DNA of 32,985 nucleotides from an uncultured Alistipes sp. GTDB lineage: Bacteria; Bacteroidota; Bacteroidia; Bacteroidales; Rikenellaceae. How positions within the stretch are numbered: the first letter of the stretch is position 1; each line of letters opens with the position of its first letter. Positions 1-8,747 of this stretch are shown one piece after another. The notes under the pieces were generated by a model, which worked only from the letters and a program-made list of their open reading frames with translations, did not search any database and was not told where the DNA came from. The stretch covers positions 1 through 32,985 of the forward strand of contig CALUKK010000117.1 in the NCBI GenBank assembly GCA_944321205.1. The letters run 5' to 3'. The position numbers were made by a program, and so were the translations under genes.

Positions 1-1031
1 GAAGGGGCCGCTCCGGCCAACAGAGGCGCCGTTTCCGTCAGTCCGTAACCGATGGCATAGGGAATGCGGGCCTCCAGCAGAAAACGCTCGGCCCCACGGT
101 CGAGTTTCGAGCCCCCGATTCCCAGGAAACGCATCCTCCCGCCAAAGACCTTCATGAGCTTCCGGCCCGCCACGCGGTGAAGATAACGCCGCAGGAAGCC
201 TACCCGGTACAGCGTCTTCCAGAAGCCGTTGGAGTTGAATTTCGCCAGAACCTGGTGGCGGTAGATCTTCTCAATGACGAGCGGAACGATGAGCATCACC
301 GTAGGCCGCACGCTCCGCAAGGCCGGCATCAGCACCGAGGCCGTAGGCGGGCGGTCGAGATAGACGACACGGGCTCCCTCCGAAAAGGGATAGATCATGC
401 CGATCGAACACTCGTAGGTGTGTGACAACGGAAGCACCGAAAGGAACGTATCGTCACCGTGAACCGGGAAAATCGAGGTCGAAAGGTCGATCTGTTTGCA
501 CAGTGCCTTGTGTGTCAACATGACACCCTTGGGTTTGGAGGTCGTACCCGACGTATAGATGATCACCGCCAGATCATCGGGATTCGGGATGCCCGTAGCC
601 CCCTCCTGACGGACATGTTGGGCGATGACTCCGAGATTCTTCGTACGTACGACGACATTCAGGCGGTCGATGGTCTTGCGGGAGAGTTTCGTGAAGAGCC
701 GGTCCGAAACCAGCAGCGCCTTGGCCTCTGCATGTTCGATGATCATGTCGAGCTCCTCACCCGAAAAGTCGGGAAGAATCGGCACGGCAACCATGCCTGC
801 CGAAGTGATGGCTAAATAGCAAACACCCCAATTGGGCATGTTGCTGCTCAGCAGGGCCACCTTGTCTCCGGGCCGAAGCCCCGAGGTGGTCAGGATCTCC
901 TGCACCCGGGCTATACGACGGCCCACCTCAGCATAAGTCACATCCTCGCCGTCGAACATCGAATAGGCAATCCGGGATGCAAACTTCTCCACGCTGTTGC
1001 GGACCAGTTCGTAGAGTGTATTGATAATCAT
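1..1031 (-). CDS. AMP-forming acyl-CoA synthetase (long-chain fatty acid-CoA ligase type), cut by window edge
   Basis: The reading frame is open from an ATG at 1031 down to base 1, so about 343 N-terminal residues are present and the C-terminal part lies outside the window. The protein activates a fatty acid with ATP to an acyl-adenylate and transfers it to coenzyme A. The AMP-binding signature YTSGTTSKPKG is visible (encoded near 525-560), followed by the LPLSHTYE stretch typical of long-chain acyl-CoA ligases, and by the adenylate-binding motif GYGLTET close to the left edge. It is divergent from queG with 96 bp between the starts. The family is clear. The chain length of the substrate cannot be told from this part, and other AMP-forming ligases of the same family remain possible. 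Confidence 0.9.
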   Translation of the reverse strand, partial: MIINTLYELVRNSVEKFASRIAYSMFDGEDVTYAEVGRRIARVQEILTTSGLRPGDKVALLSSNMPNWGVCYLAITSAGMVAVPILPDFSGEELDMIIEHAEAKALLVSDRLFTKLSRKTIDRLNVVVRTKNLGVIAQHVRQEGATGIPNPDDLAVIIYTSGTTSKPKGVMLTHKALCKQIDLSTSIFPVHGDDTFLSVLPLSHTYECSIGMIYPFSEGARVVYLDRPPTASVLMPALRSVRPTVMLIVPLVIEKIYRHQVLAKFNSNGFWKTLYRVGFLRRYLHRVAGRKLMKVFGGRMRFLGIGGSKLDRGAERFLLEARIPYAIGYGLTETAPLLAGAAP

Positions 1032-1104
1032 GACGTATTCTTGTTATCCGTTAAAGGAACGCAATATTACGGGGCTAAATTACGAAATTCCAGCCAAAAA
1101 ATAC

Positions 1105-1112
1105 TATTTTTG
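1105..1112 (+). promoter_or_regulatory. -7 promoter element of queG within a palindrome
   Basis: TATTTTTG matches the Bacteroidota -7 consensus TAnnTTTG and ends 15 bases before the queG ATG, so the leader would be very short. No TTTG is seen 19-21 bp upstream. The element is half of a near-perfect inverted repeat (1094-1113, CCAAAAAA..TTTTTGG). The other half gives a similar TA-T6-G string on the opposite strand that could serve the divergent acyl-CoA synthetase gene. Confidence 0.5.
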
Positions 1113-1127
1113 GCATAAATTATCAAC

Positions 1128-2054
1128 ATGCTCGACTATTCGTACATCAAAAAGCTCGCCAACGACGTCGGATTCGACCTTTGCGGCATCGCCCCCTGCC
1201 GCCACCTCGACGCTGCAGAGAGCCGTTTTCGCGAATGGATCGCCCTGGGCTACCACTCCTCGCTGGAATACCTCGAACGCAACACGGAAAAACGATTCGA
1301 CCCGCGGAAACTGGTCGAAGGGGCCCGTACGGCCGTGGTTTGCGCCGTGGGCTACAAGAACCGCATGAGCGACGGATACCCCGCCGGACATGCCACGAAA
1401 ATCGCATCGTATGCCTGCGCGGAGGATTATCACACGGTCATCCGCAACATGTTGCGCCGTCTGTTCGAGGGCTTGCGGGGCATTTCGCCCCAACTCCGGG
1501 GGCGCGGGTTCGTCGACACGGCACCGCTGGCCGAAAAGCTCCTGGCCGTGGAGGCCGGTCTGGGATGGATCGGACGGCAGTCACTGCTCATTACGCCCGA
1601 ACTGGGGAGTTTCGTCGTATTGGGAGAGTTGATCCTCACCGAAGAGTCCGACCGCTACGACTCCCCCTTCGAGGGGTCCCGCTGCGGAACCTGTCGGGCC
1701 TGTGTGGAGGCCTGCCCCACGGGTGCCGTGATGCCCGGACTGGGAATCGACACGTCACGGTGCATCTCGTGCCACACCATCGAACAAAGACCCGACCGCA
1801 CGATCGATCTCGACGGGTGGATCTTCGGCTGTGATGCCTGCCAGAGCTGCTGTCCCTGGAACCGCCGGGCCCCTCAACACCGAAACCGGGCTTTCGACCC
1901 GGTATTCGATCCCCTGCGGATGGATGCCGCAGAGTGGTTTGCACTGGACGAGGACCGCTTTGCAGAGTGCTGCGGCCGTACACCCCTCACCCGCAGCGGG
2001 CTGGAGCGTATCCGCAGCAACATCGCGTCCCGGAAAGAGGATCAATCCCGCTGA
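1128..2054 (+). CDS. queG: epoxyqueuosine reductase QueG
   Basis: QueG reduces epoxyqueuosine to queuosine in the wobble position of GUN-anticodon tRNAs, the last step of queuosine synthesis, using cobalamin and two [4Fe-4S] clusters in the cytoplasm. The 308-residue protein starts with the family's YSYIKKLANDVGFDLCGIA type N-terminus. The likely catalytic Asp is D130 in VDTAPLAEK. The ferredoxin-like part has C186, C189, C192 and C196 (RCGTCRACVEACP), C212 and C215, and C235, C238, C241 and C242 (GCDACQSCCPWN). The length is somewhat under the 350-380 residues of Escherichia coli QueG; the C-terminal HEAT-like region appears short. The end overlaps the end of the convergent lipoprotein gene by 13 bp. 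No other queuosine gene is visible in the window. Confidence 0.95.
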   Translation: MLDYSYIKKLANDVGFDLCGIAPCRHLDAAESRFREWIALGYHSSLEYLERNTEKRFDPRKLVEGARTAVVCAVGYKNRMSDGYPAGHATKIASYACAEDYHTVIRNMLRRLFEGLRGISPQLRGRGFVDTAPLAEKLLAVEAGLGWIGRQSLLITPELGSFVVLGELILTEESDRYDSPFEGSRCGTCRACVEACPTGAVMPGLGIDTSRCISCHTIEQRPDRTIDLDGWIFGCDACQSCCPWNRRAPQHRNRAFDPVFDPLRMDAAEWFALDEDRFAECCGRTPLTRSGLERIRSNIASRKEDQSR

Positions 2055-4201
2055 CAACGGATCGGCAACCCGAAGCCCCGCGGATCGGAATAGCATTCGT
2101 ACACCGTCGCCGAGGTCAGACCGAACGTCCAGGCTCCGAACGAATCGGAAGGGGCCGGCGAACTGGTCCAGTAATAACCCGACTGGGAGAAGAAAAAGGC
2201 TCCGTATTCGTCGTAACGATAACCGACTCCCGGATAGTAGGTCGTCGAAGAGCCGTTGTAGAGGAAGTTCCAACCCTGAACGAATGTCCCGGAGACCTCC
2301 GTCGTCCCGCTCGAAACCGTCGCCGTAGTGCCGGACTGCGTGAAACCGCTGAAGACATACGGATGCGGGACCTTCCAACCCGGCGGGCAGGGGTCAAACA
2401 GCGTCTTGGTGGTCTGCGCTCCGACGGTCGTACCATTGGGATTGCCCCACAGGCTGTTGTTGCGATAACCGGCCGTCGTACCCTGACCTCCGCCCCAATA
2501 CCAGTCATAGGAGGATCCGGGAACCGTGGCGATAAAGGTATCGGGATGGGCCGTGGCATACCACGTATTGCCCGTATAGCCGACATATTGTCCCGGGGAA
2601 CCGGTCGTCTGGACAGCCGTCCACTCCGAAAGGTAGTTGTAGGGGTTGTTGTCGGCATCGTAAACCACATCCCCCCACGGGAAGGGATCCTTCCGCCCCC
2701 ATTGGTAGAGCGGCGCCCGGAACGATCGTGCATAGGGCCCGTCCTCGTTGTAGATGGACCCCAGGTTGCGGTCCATCATCTGTGCCGAACCCGATCCGTA
2801 GGCCGTTTCGTAGGTCGAATACATCGTATAGGTCTCGGCCGCAGCCTGCAGCTCCTCGTTCGTCTGATCCGTCACCCAGATATGCCAGCTCCAGAGCGCC
2901 TCCCCGGAGGTCGAATCCGCATAGAGCCCGATCACGGCATTCCCGCCCAGGGACGTGGGACGCTCGGTCAACGTGAAGCTGATCTGCCCGTCGGCATAGG
3001 ACACACTGCCCGCCTCGATCAGATACGGCTGACTCTGCCACAGCAGTTTCGCATACCCTCCGCCGGAGAGGTCGGCCGAAAGGGTCCGTCCCTCGTAGCG
3101 CTGAACGGCCTGTTGCAGACTGTCGGGAATGACCCCGTTGCCGGCGACCGTGGCATCGAACGAGTAACTCTGCGACGGAACCGTCACCACGTAACAGTTG
3201 GCCGTTTCCCCCGTTGTCGAGAGATCGACGGTCGGACCTGCGGCCGTACCCGACGATACATCTTCGGTCAGGACCAGCATCTGGGCCGCCGAGATGACCG
3301 GCCCCGAACGCGTATAGGTTGCCGTATATCCGTCCGTGGTGCTTACGACGGCGTAGACCTGGCCGTTCCCCAGCGAATAGTCCGCAGGATTGACCGTCAG
3401 ATAGGCCGTCACGGTCTGTGCCCCCAGCACGGGAGGTTGCGTGAAGGTCAGTCCGCAATAACCGATCTGCGCCGCACCTCCGGCATAGGTGGCCGTGGCG
3501 GGTGCGGAGCCCGTCAGATCGAAGGTGAAGCTGCCCGTCATGTTGGCCGTTCCCGCAACCGTTCCCGTCGAGGAGACCGTTGCGGCATCCGTGGCAAAGA
3601 GCATCACCGACTCGACGCTCTTTCCGGCCATCGTCCCCGAACCCGTCAGATCCACCTCAATCACCGCAAAGGCATGGCTGAAGGTCAGCGCCGTGAAATC
3701 TCCCGTCGAACTGGTGAGGGCTCCGGCCACCAGAAAATCGTAATCCCCCAGATGTGAGGAGTCTCCCGAAGCGGATTGAACCTGCCGGGAATCCAACGCA
3801 AAGGAGACACTCGTGGCGCTCGCCGTCGACGACGAATAGGGATAATAGGCATAGAGCGTATAGGCTGAAGTCCCTTCGGCCAGGGTGATCTCCCCCTGGA
3901 AACTTCCGCCCGCGGCAGGTTCCGTACCCGTATAGACGAACGGAGCGTTGTTGGTGGTGAAGGTGCTTCCGCTGGAGACGAAGACGCCGATCGTATCGCC
4001 GGGGCTCCAGAGCATGTTATAGCCGTCGGAGGCCAACTGTGTCCGAGAGGCCGGGGTTGCCGCCTCGAGGTTGAGTCTGCGGGTCACAAGACGCAGCGAT
4101 TCCGTATCCGCCGTCCGATCCGAGCTGCAGGAACCCAGGCCGCAGACCGCAAGTCCCCATGCGACGACTCCTGCCATCGTCTTTCCGATTCGGGTACTCA
4201 T
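2042..4201 (-). CDS. fimbrillin-like surface lipoprotein with C-terminal FSMP-type domain
   Basis: A 719-residue predicted lipoprotein. The N-terminus has a charged stretch, a hydrophobic core and a lipobox ending LGSC, so it is probably lipidated and exported to the outer membrane. The middle part is Ser/Thr/Gly-rich and beta-rich, with an early TPASRTQLA..W..GD.IGVF pattern typical of Bacteroidales fimbrillin-like proteins. The last about 230 residues carry Fibrobacter succinogenes major paralogous domain hallmarks: MMDRNLG, YQWGRKDPFPWGD, FDPCPPGWKVP, YYWTSSP and a final GLPIRCQ. I chose the ATG at 4201 because its ATGA overlaps the stop of the upstream 40-residue ORF; a GTG two codons earlier is also in frame. 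The role (adhesion, pilus-like structure or glycan contact) is not shown by the sequence. Confidence 0.85.
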   Translation of the reverse strand: MSTRIGKTMAGVVAWGLAVCGLGSCSSDRTADTESLRLVTRRLNLEAATPASRTQLASDGYNMLWSPGDTIGVFVSSGSTFTTNNAPFVYTGTEPAAGGSFQGEITLAEGTSAYTLYAYYPYSSSTASATSVSFALDSRQVQSASGDSSHLGDYDFLVAGALTSSTGDFTALTFSHAFAVIEVDLTGSGTMAGKSVESVMLFATDAATVSSTGTVAGTANMTGSFTFDLTGSAPATATYAGGAAQIGYCGLTFTQPPVLGAQTVTAYLTVNPADYSLGNGQVYAVVSTTDGYTATYTRSGPVISAAQMLVLTEDVSSGTAAGPTVDLSTTGETANCYVVTVPSQSYSFDATVAGNGVIPDSLQQAVQRYEGRTLSADLSGGGYAKLLWQSQPYLIEAGSVSYADGQISFTLTERPTSLGGNAVIGLYADSTSGEALWSWHIWVTDQTNEELQAAAETYTMYSTYETAYGSGSAQMMDRNLGSIYNEDGPYARSFRAPLYQWGRKDPFPWGDVVYDADNNPYNYLSEWTAVQTTGSPGQYVGYTGNTWYATAHPDTFIATVPGSSYDWYWGGGQGTTAGYRNNSLWGNPNGTTVGAQTTKTLFDPCPPGWKVPHPYVFSGFTQSGTTATVSSGTTEVSGTFVQGWNFLYNGSSTTYYPGVGYRYDEYGAFFFSQSGYYWTSSPAPSDSFGAWTFGLTSATVYECYSDPRGFGLPIRCQRD

Positions 4202-4320
4202 TGCCACTCCTCCTGATCGAAACCTTCGATCTCCCCATCAACCTCCGAAACGGCAAATCCGCGTTCGACGCAGACCTCCAACACCTCGATCTCCGGCTTT
4301 ACATACGTTTGCTTTTCCAT
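4198..4320 (-). CDS. 40-residue small protein coupled to the fimbrillin-like lipoprotein
   Basis: An ATG at 4320 opens a 40-codon frame whose TGA (4198-4200) overlaps the ATG of the lipoprotein gene as ATGA. The peptide begins MEKQTYVKPEIEVLEV, has a GFAVSE centre and ends GFDQEEWQ; it is acidic, with no signal peptide or membrane segment. Short proteins with a KPEIEVLEV-like start, a GFA segment and an acidic, aromatic C-terminus are common just upstream of fimbrillin and other surface lipoprotein genes in Bacteroidales (from family knowledge, not a search here). The tight overlap suggests translational coupling. Its function is unknown to me. It falls below most automatic length cut-offs and is easy to miss. 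Confidence 0.65.
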   Translation of the reverse strand: MEKQTYVKPEIEVLEVCVERGFAVSEVDGEIEGFDQEEWQ

Positions 4321-4439
4321 ATTGTCCGATTCGATGATCGAACCCGTTCATGCACATATCGTACCGAAATCTCCCGGCATCACACGCTTGGCCGGGCGGC
4401 AGGGTCCGGTCGGCGGCAAGGATCCCCCCCCCGAACCGT

Positions 4440-4475
4440 AAAAAAAGAGGACCGAGCCCGCAGGCCCGGTCCTCT
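4440..4475 (-). terminator. intrinsic terminator after the TPR protein gene
   Basis: Read on the minus strand, a 12-bp GC-rich stem (GAGGACCGGGCC with GGCTCGGTCCTC, one wobble) and a short loop are followed by seven Ts. It lies 23 bases after the stop of the TPR gene and separates it from the downstream small-ORF/lipoprotein pair. Confidence 0.85.
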
Positions 4476-4497
4476 TCATCATCCGGAGATTCCGGAA

Positions 4498-5436
4498 TTA
4501 TTTCTGAAGCTCGGCAAGTGCCGTCTTGGCATTCTCCGCTGCGGCACCGGCCGTCACCTTCTGGAAGGCGGCGATGGCCTGGGCCTTCATCTCCTTGGCG
4601 TTGTAGGCGGCTCCCAGCAGATAGTACATCAGACTCTTGTCCTCCTCATCGGTCTGTGCATCGGCGGCAGCCTGTGCCAGTTCGATCACCTTGTCGTAAT
4701 CCTTCTTGTTGGCGTAGGCCTGCAGACGTACGTTCTGGAACAGCGCACTGGCGGGGTTCTTCTCGAGCTGGGCGTCGGCCATCGTGATGATGCCGTCGTA
4801 GTCGCCGGCAGTCTGCATCTCGGCCACCTTGTTGTTCGTGTAGAGGGCCATCATCTCCTTGGCCTTGGCCACATCCTCGGCATATTTCGGGTGCGTCTTG
4901 GCGGCAATGGCCTCATAGATGTCCATACCCTTCTCGTATTCGCCCATCTCGCAGTAGCTCATCGCCAGATTCAGCGCCATGGCCGTATTGTCGGGGTCAG
5001 CCTTGTAACCCTTCTCGAAGATCCCGGCAGCCGTCACGTAGTCCTTGTTGTTGAAGGCTTCGCCACCCTGAAGCTGGTAGATCTTGGCCACCCAGCCGTT
5101 TGCCTTGGCCATCTGCGACATGTCACCGTAGAGCTCGGACAGTTCGGCGGACTTCGAGAAGTTCTTCAGCGCCTCTTCATAGTTTCCGGTCTTGATGGCG
5201 GCACCGCCCAGATAATAGTAGCATTTGGGCAGCGTCGATTTGGCGGTGGCGACCTGCGTGGCAACCTCCTCGTTGTCGACTCCCAGGTCGATCACCTGTT
5301 CAAACTTGGCGGCGGCACCCGCAAAATCCTTGGCATTGAATGCGGCACCGGCCTCATTGTAGAGTGTCGTAACATCCTGGGCCGAAAGCGAGAAAGCCGC
5401 CATCAGCGCTACGGCCGAAACAAAAATCTTTTTCAT
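4498..5436 (-). CDS. secreted tetratricopeptide-repeat protein
   Basis: A 312-residue protein with a clear Sec signal peptide (MKKIFVSAVALMAAFSLSA, likely cut before Gln20), so it is periplasmic or exported. The rest is alanine-rich helical repeat. TPR-like helix pairs can be read as A.FNAKDFAGAAAKFEQVI, GNYEEALKNFSKSAEL, KDYVTAAGIFEKGYKADPDN, MALNLAMSYCEMGEYEKGMDIYE and a C-terminal LLGAAYNAKEMKAQAIAAFQK. TPR arrays are protein-protein scaffolds; no enzymatic motif is seen and I do not assign a partner. It follows tadA on the same strand but has its own canonical promoter, a roughly 110-base leader containing a tandem repeat, and its own terminator, so it is probably an independent and well expressed unit. 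Confidence 0.85.
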   Translation of the reverse strand: MKKIFVSAVALMAAFSLSAQDVTTLYNEAGAAFNAKDFAGAAAKFEQVIDLGVDNEEVATQVATAKSTLPKCYYYLGGAAIKTGNYEEALKNFSKSAELSELYGDMSQMAKANGWVAKIYQLQGGEAFNNKDYVTAAGIFEKGYKADPDNTAMALNLAMSYCEMGEYEKGMDIYEAIAAKTHPKYAEDVAKAKEMMALYTNNKVAEMQTAGDYDGIITMADAQLEKNPASALFQNVRLQAYANKKDYDKVIELAQAAADAQTDEEDKSLMYYLLGAAYNAKEMKAQAIAAFQKVTAGAAAENAKTALAELQK

Positions 5437-5470
5437 GGTATTCGTTTTTATATTTATGAGTTTTCCGAGA

Positions 5471-5522
5471 TTCCCGTATCAAAAAGTTCCCCACAAGGTT
5501 CCCGTATCAAAAAGTTTCCCAC
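5471..5522 (-). repeat. two-copy 24-bp direct repeat in the TPR gene leader
   Basis: The 24-bp unit beginning TTCCCGTATCAAAAAGTT occurs at 5471-5494 and 5499-5522 (plus-strand reading) with one mismatch and a period of 28 bp. It lies between the promoter at 5550-5582 and the TPR gene start at 5436, so both copies would be transcribed into the 5' leader of the mRNA. Confidence 0.9.
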
Positions 5523-5549
5523 GGAGAACCCCTCCGGTGAGGTTGAGGA

Positions 5550-5582
5550 CAAAAATACAAAAAAAATTCCGCTTTTGCCAAA
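5550..5582 (-). promoter_or_regulatory. canonical Bacteroidota promoter of the TPR gene
   Basis: On the minus strand TTTG (5579-5582) is followed after 21 bases by TATTTTTG (5550-5557), a full match to the TTTG/TAnnTTTG consensus. It begins immediately after the tadA stop codon and would give a leader of about 110 bases. Confidence 0.8.
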
Positions 5583-5583
5583 T

Positions 5584-6030
5584 CTAATTCCGCAAAGCCG
5601 CGAAAAAAGAGCTCATCAACGCCTCGCACTCTCCGGCCAACACGCCGCTCACGACCGTGGTTTTGGGATGCAACACCCGCTCGCTGTAACGGCGGAAACC
5701 CCGTTTGGGGTCGTCGGCGCCCCAGACCACACGCCCGATCTGCGCCCAACCGATCGCCCCGGCACACATGATACACGGCTCGACCGTCACATACAACGTG
5801 CACTTTTGCAGATACTTGCCGCCGAGCGTCGAGGCGGCGGCCGTCAACGCCTGCATTTCGGCATGGGCCGTCGGGTCGGAGAGCGTCTCCACAAGGTTGT
5901 GCCCCCGGCCGATCACCGTGCCGTCGGCCACGACAACCGCCCCGATGGGCACCTCCTGTTCATGCAACGCTTTTCGGGCCTCGTTTAGTGCGAGGCGCAT
6001 GAATTTTTCATCGATTTGTCGCTGGTCCAT
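5584..6030 (-). CDS. tadA: tRNA-specific adenosine deaminase TadA
   Basis: TadA converts adenosine 34 to inosine in the anticodon of tRNA-Arg(ACG). The 148-residue protein has the zinc-dependent deaminase signature: H56-A-E58 (HAE), with E58 as the proton shuttle, and the PCIMC motif with C86 and C89. PIGAVVV and N45 in GRGHN also match the family. An upstream in-frame extension to 6150 exists, but the ATG at 6030 ([15 protein letters not shown]) gives the normal family length, and the extension runs into a GC-rich hairpin and a basic low-complexity stretch. It is divergent from aspS. The stop is directly followed by the promoter of the TPR gene. Confidence 0.95.
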   Translation of the reverse strand: MDQRQIDEKFMRLALNEARKALHEQEVPIGAVVVADGTVIGRGHNLVETLSDPTAHAEMQALTAAASTLGGKYLQKCTLYVTVEPCIMCAGAIGWAQIGRVVWGADDPKRGFRRYSERVLHPKTTVVSGVLAGECEALMSSFFAALRN

Positions 6031-6086
6031 GCGGATTTTTCTGCAAAAAACGCGATTTTTTCCCGGATTTGCAAATCTTCCGCCAC

Positions 6087-6124
6087 AGCGCCCCGGCCGG
6101 ATCGCGGGCCGGGGCGCTTTTTTT
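6087..6124 (+). terminator. terminator-like GC hairpin with T tract upstream of aspS
   Basis: AGCGCCCCGGCC (6087-6098) and GGCCGGGGCGCT (6107-6118) form a perfect 12-bp stem with an 8-base loop, followed by seven Ts (6118-6124). The geometry is that of a plus-strand intrinsic terminator, yet no plus-strand gene ends nearby: queG ends 4 kb to the left and the intervening genes are on the minus strand. It may stop antisense transcription or protect the aspS promoter 34 bp downstream. Confidence 0.65.
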
Positions 6125-6157
6125 CGGCCTTGCGGTCTTTTTATCCGCAAAAGTTAT

Positions 6158-6165
6158 TACCTTTG
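6158..6165 (+). promoter_or_regulatory. -7 promoter element of aspS
   Basis: TACCTTTG matches TAnnTTTG and lies 53 bases before the aspS ATG. A T-rich stretch but no clear TTTG is present at the expected -33 distance. Confidence 0.6.
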
Positions 6166-6218
6166 TGGGTTCCTTCCAGAGAACAAGCAAGGAGCACGGA
6201 CATACAAACTTACACGAC

Positions 6219-7976
<1,758 letters not shown>

Positions 7977-8000
7977 CGCCCGGCCGCTATCCGACAACCA

Positions 8001-8034
8001 CAAGGCGCCTTCTCCATCAGGGGAAGGCGCCTTG
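8001..8034. terminator. bidirectional hairpin between aspS and the convergent lipoprotein gene
   Basis: CAAGGCGCCTTCTCC and GGGGAAGGCGCCTTG form a 15-bp stem with one wobble around a 4-base loop. It sits between two convergent stop codons (7976 and 8036) and probably ends both transcripts, although the flanking T tracts are weak. Confidence 0.7.
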
Positions 8035-8035
8035 T

Positions 8036-8509
8036 CTATTCACGGCGGGAATGCCGGCAATCACCGCGTTCCGACATTCGCTCCGCGGCATCGGGTTCGA
8101 GATACTCCCACGGCGGCGGGAACGAGCGGTAGACAAAGGGGATCTCGGCATCGGTCAGCCGCCGCGACAGGCGCAGACGAAGCGTCACCCCCTCGACCAG
8201 ACGTCCGGCAGTTTGGTTTGTGCAGAAACGCTCCATGCGTTCCAACACCCGTCCGGTCTGTTCGTCGAGCGAATCGAGCAGGGCGAAAGTGCCGTCGTGC
8301 AGATAGCCGTCGTGGAGGGTTTCGATCTCGCGAGACGTGGCTCCGGCATAGGAGCGGAGCACCTCGTCGAGAAGCATCGACTGCAGATCGGTCACCCGGA
8401 GAAACTCCCGTTCGGCCAGGTCGAACTGCAACTGTCGGTCACACCCTGTCGGGAGCAGCATCACAAGAAGGGCTCCCACCACCGGAAAGAAAATTTGCCG
8501 TTTTTTCAT
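8036..8509 (-). CDS. small lipoprotein of unknown function
   Basis: A 157-residue frame beginning MKKRQIFFPVVGALLVMLLPTGC, a lipoprotein signal peptide with lipobox PTGC at Cys23. The mature part is acidic and mostly helical (for example DLAEREFLRVTDLQSMLLDEVLRSY) with a proline-aromatic patch FPPPWEYLEP near the C-terminus. I do not recognise a family. Upstream lies a candidate RNA unit with its own promoter and terminator (8571-8743). If that terminator is conditional, it would be an attenuator controlling this gene. Confidence 0.7.
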   Translation of the reverse strand: MKKRQIFFPVVGALLVMLLPTGCDRQLQFDLAEREFLRVTDLQSMLLDEVLRSYAGATSREIETLHDGYLHDGTFALLDSLDEQTGRVLERMERFCTNQTAGRLVEGVTLRLRLSRRLTDAEIPFVYRSFPPPWEYLEPDAAERMSERGDCRHSRRE

Positions 8510-8570
8510 AAAAAAGCACGGGTCAGTTACTTATCGGCTAACAAGGTAGGCCAATACCCGCGCACACGAT

Positions 8571-8598
8571 AAACAAAAGCCCGCGCAAAAGCGCGAGC
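8571..8598 (-). terminator. terminator of the candidate RNA
   Basis: On the minus strand GCTCGCGC (8591-8598), loop TTTT, and GCGCGGGC (8579-8586) form an 8-bp stem with one G-U pair, followed by TTTTGTTT. It lies 62 bases upstream of the lipoprotein start at 8509, so it stops transcription before that gene. Confidence 0.65.
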
Positions 8599-8708
8599 AT
8601 TACATCTATCGTTCTTGTACGCTTCTTTTAATGGCCTTTTTGTTAGCGAGAACAATAACGTAACGCTTACGTTAATAATATGTCATGCGGCGGAACGGAC
8701 CCGCCCAC
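8571..8708 (-). ncRNA. candidate structured small RNA or attenuated leader
   Basis: A canonical promoter at 8713-8743 should start a minus-strand transcript near 8706-8709. About 135 bases later an intrinsic terminator ends at 8571, and no convincing ORF lies between. The transcript would fold into a GGCGG/CCGCC hairpin at its 5' end, a perfect 8-bp stem TAACGTAA-GCG-TTACGTTA (8656-8674), a possible long-range GTTCT/AGAAC pairing, and the terminator stem. I cannot match it to a known family such as 6S, SRP RNA or tmRNA. The alternative is that it is the 5' leader of the lipoprotein gene that begins at 8509. Confidence 0.45.
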
Positions 8709-8712
8709 AGAA

Positions 8713-8743
8713 CAAAGATAGTGATTTCGGGGGAGAATCCAAA
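8713..8743 (-). promoter_or_regulatory. canonical promoter with no gene directly behind it
   Basis: TTTG (8740-8743), a 19-base spacer and TATCTTTG (8713-8720) on the minus strand match the Bacteroidota TTTG/TAnnTTTG consensus completely, including spacing. The nearest downstream coding start is over 200 bases away, beyond a terminator. Confidence 0.75.
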
Positions 8744-8747
8744 AAAG

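Noticed and set aside
2042-2054. 13-bp tail-to-tail overlap of queG and the fimbrillin-like gene
   Set aside because: Short convergent overlaps are common; both C-termini look complete, so there is no sign of truncation or frameshift.
1934-3757. 607-codon plus-strand ORF opposite the fimbrillin-like gene
   Set aside because: Arg/Pro/Gly-rich shadow of a long GC-rich minus-strand gene with clear lipoprotein and FSMP motifs; no start context or family motif.
6067-6076. ATTTGCAAAT palindrome upstream of tadA
   Set aside because: A single 10-bp palindrome is within chance expectation for a window of this size and has no second copy nearby.
8538-8600. 20-residue hydrophobic mini-ORF (starts MLALLRG) on the minus strand
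   Set aside because: Its first codons are the terminator stem of the candidate RNA, and a single short hydrophobic frame without conservation evidence is not enough to call a gene.
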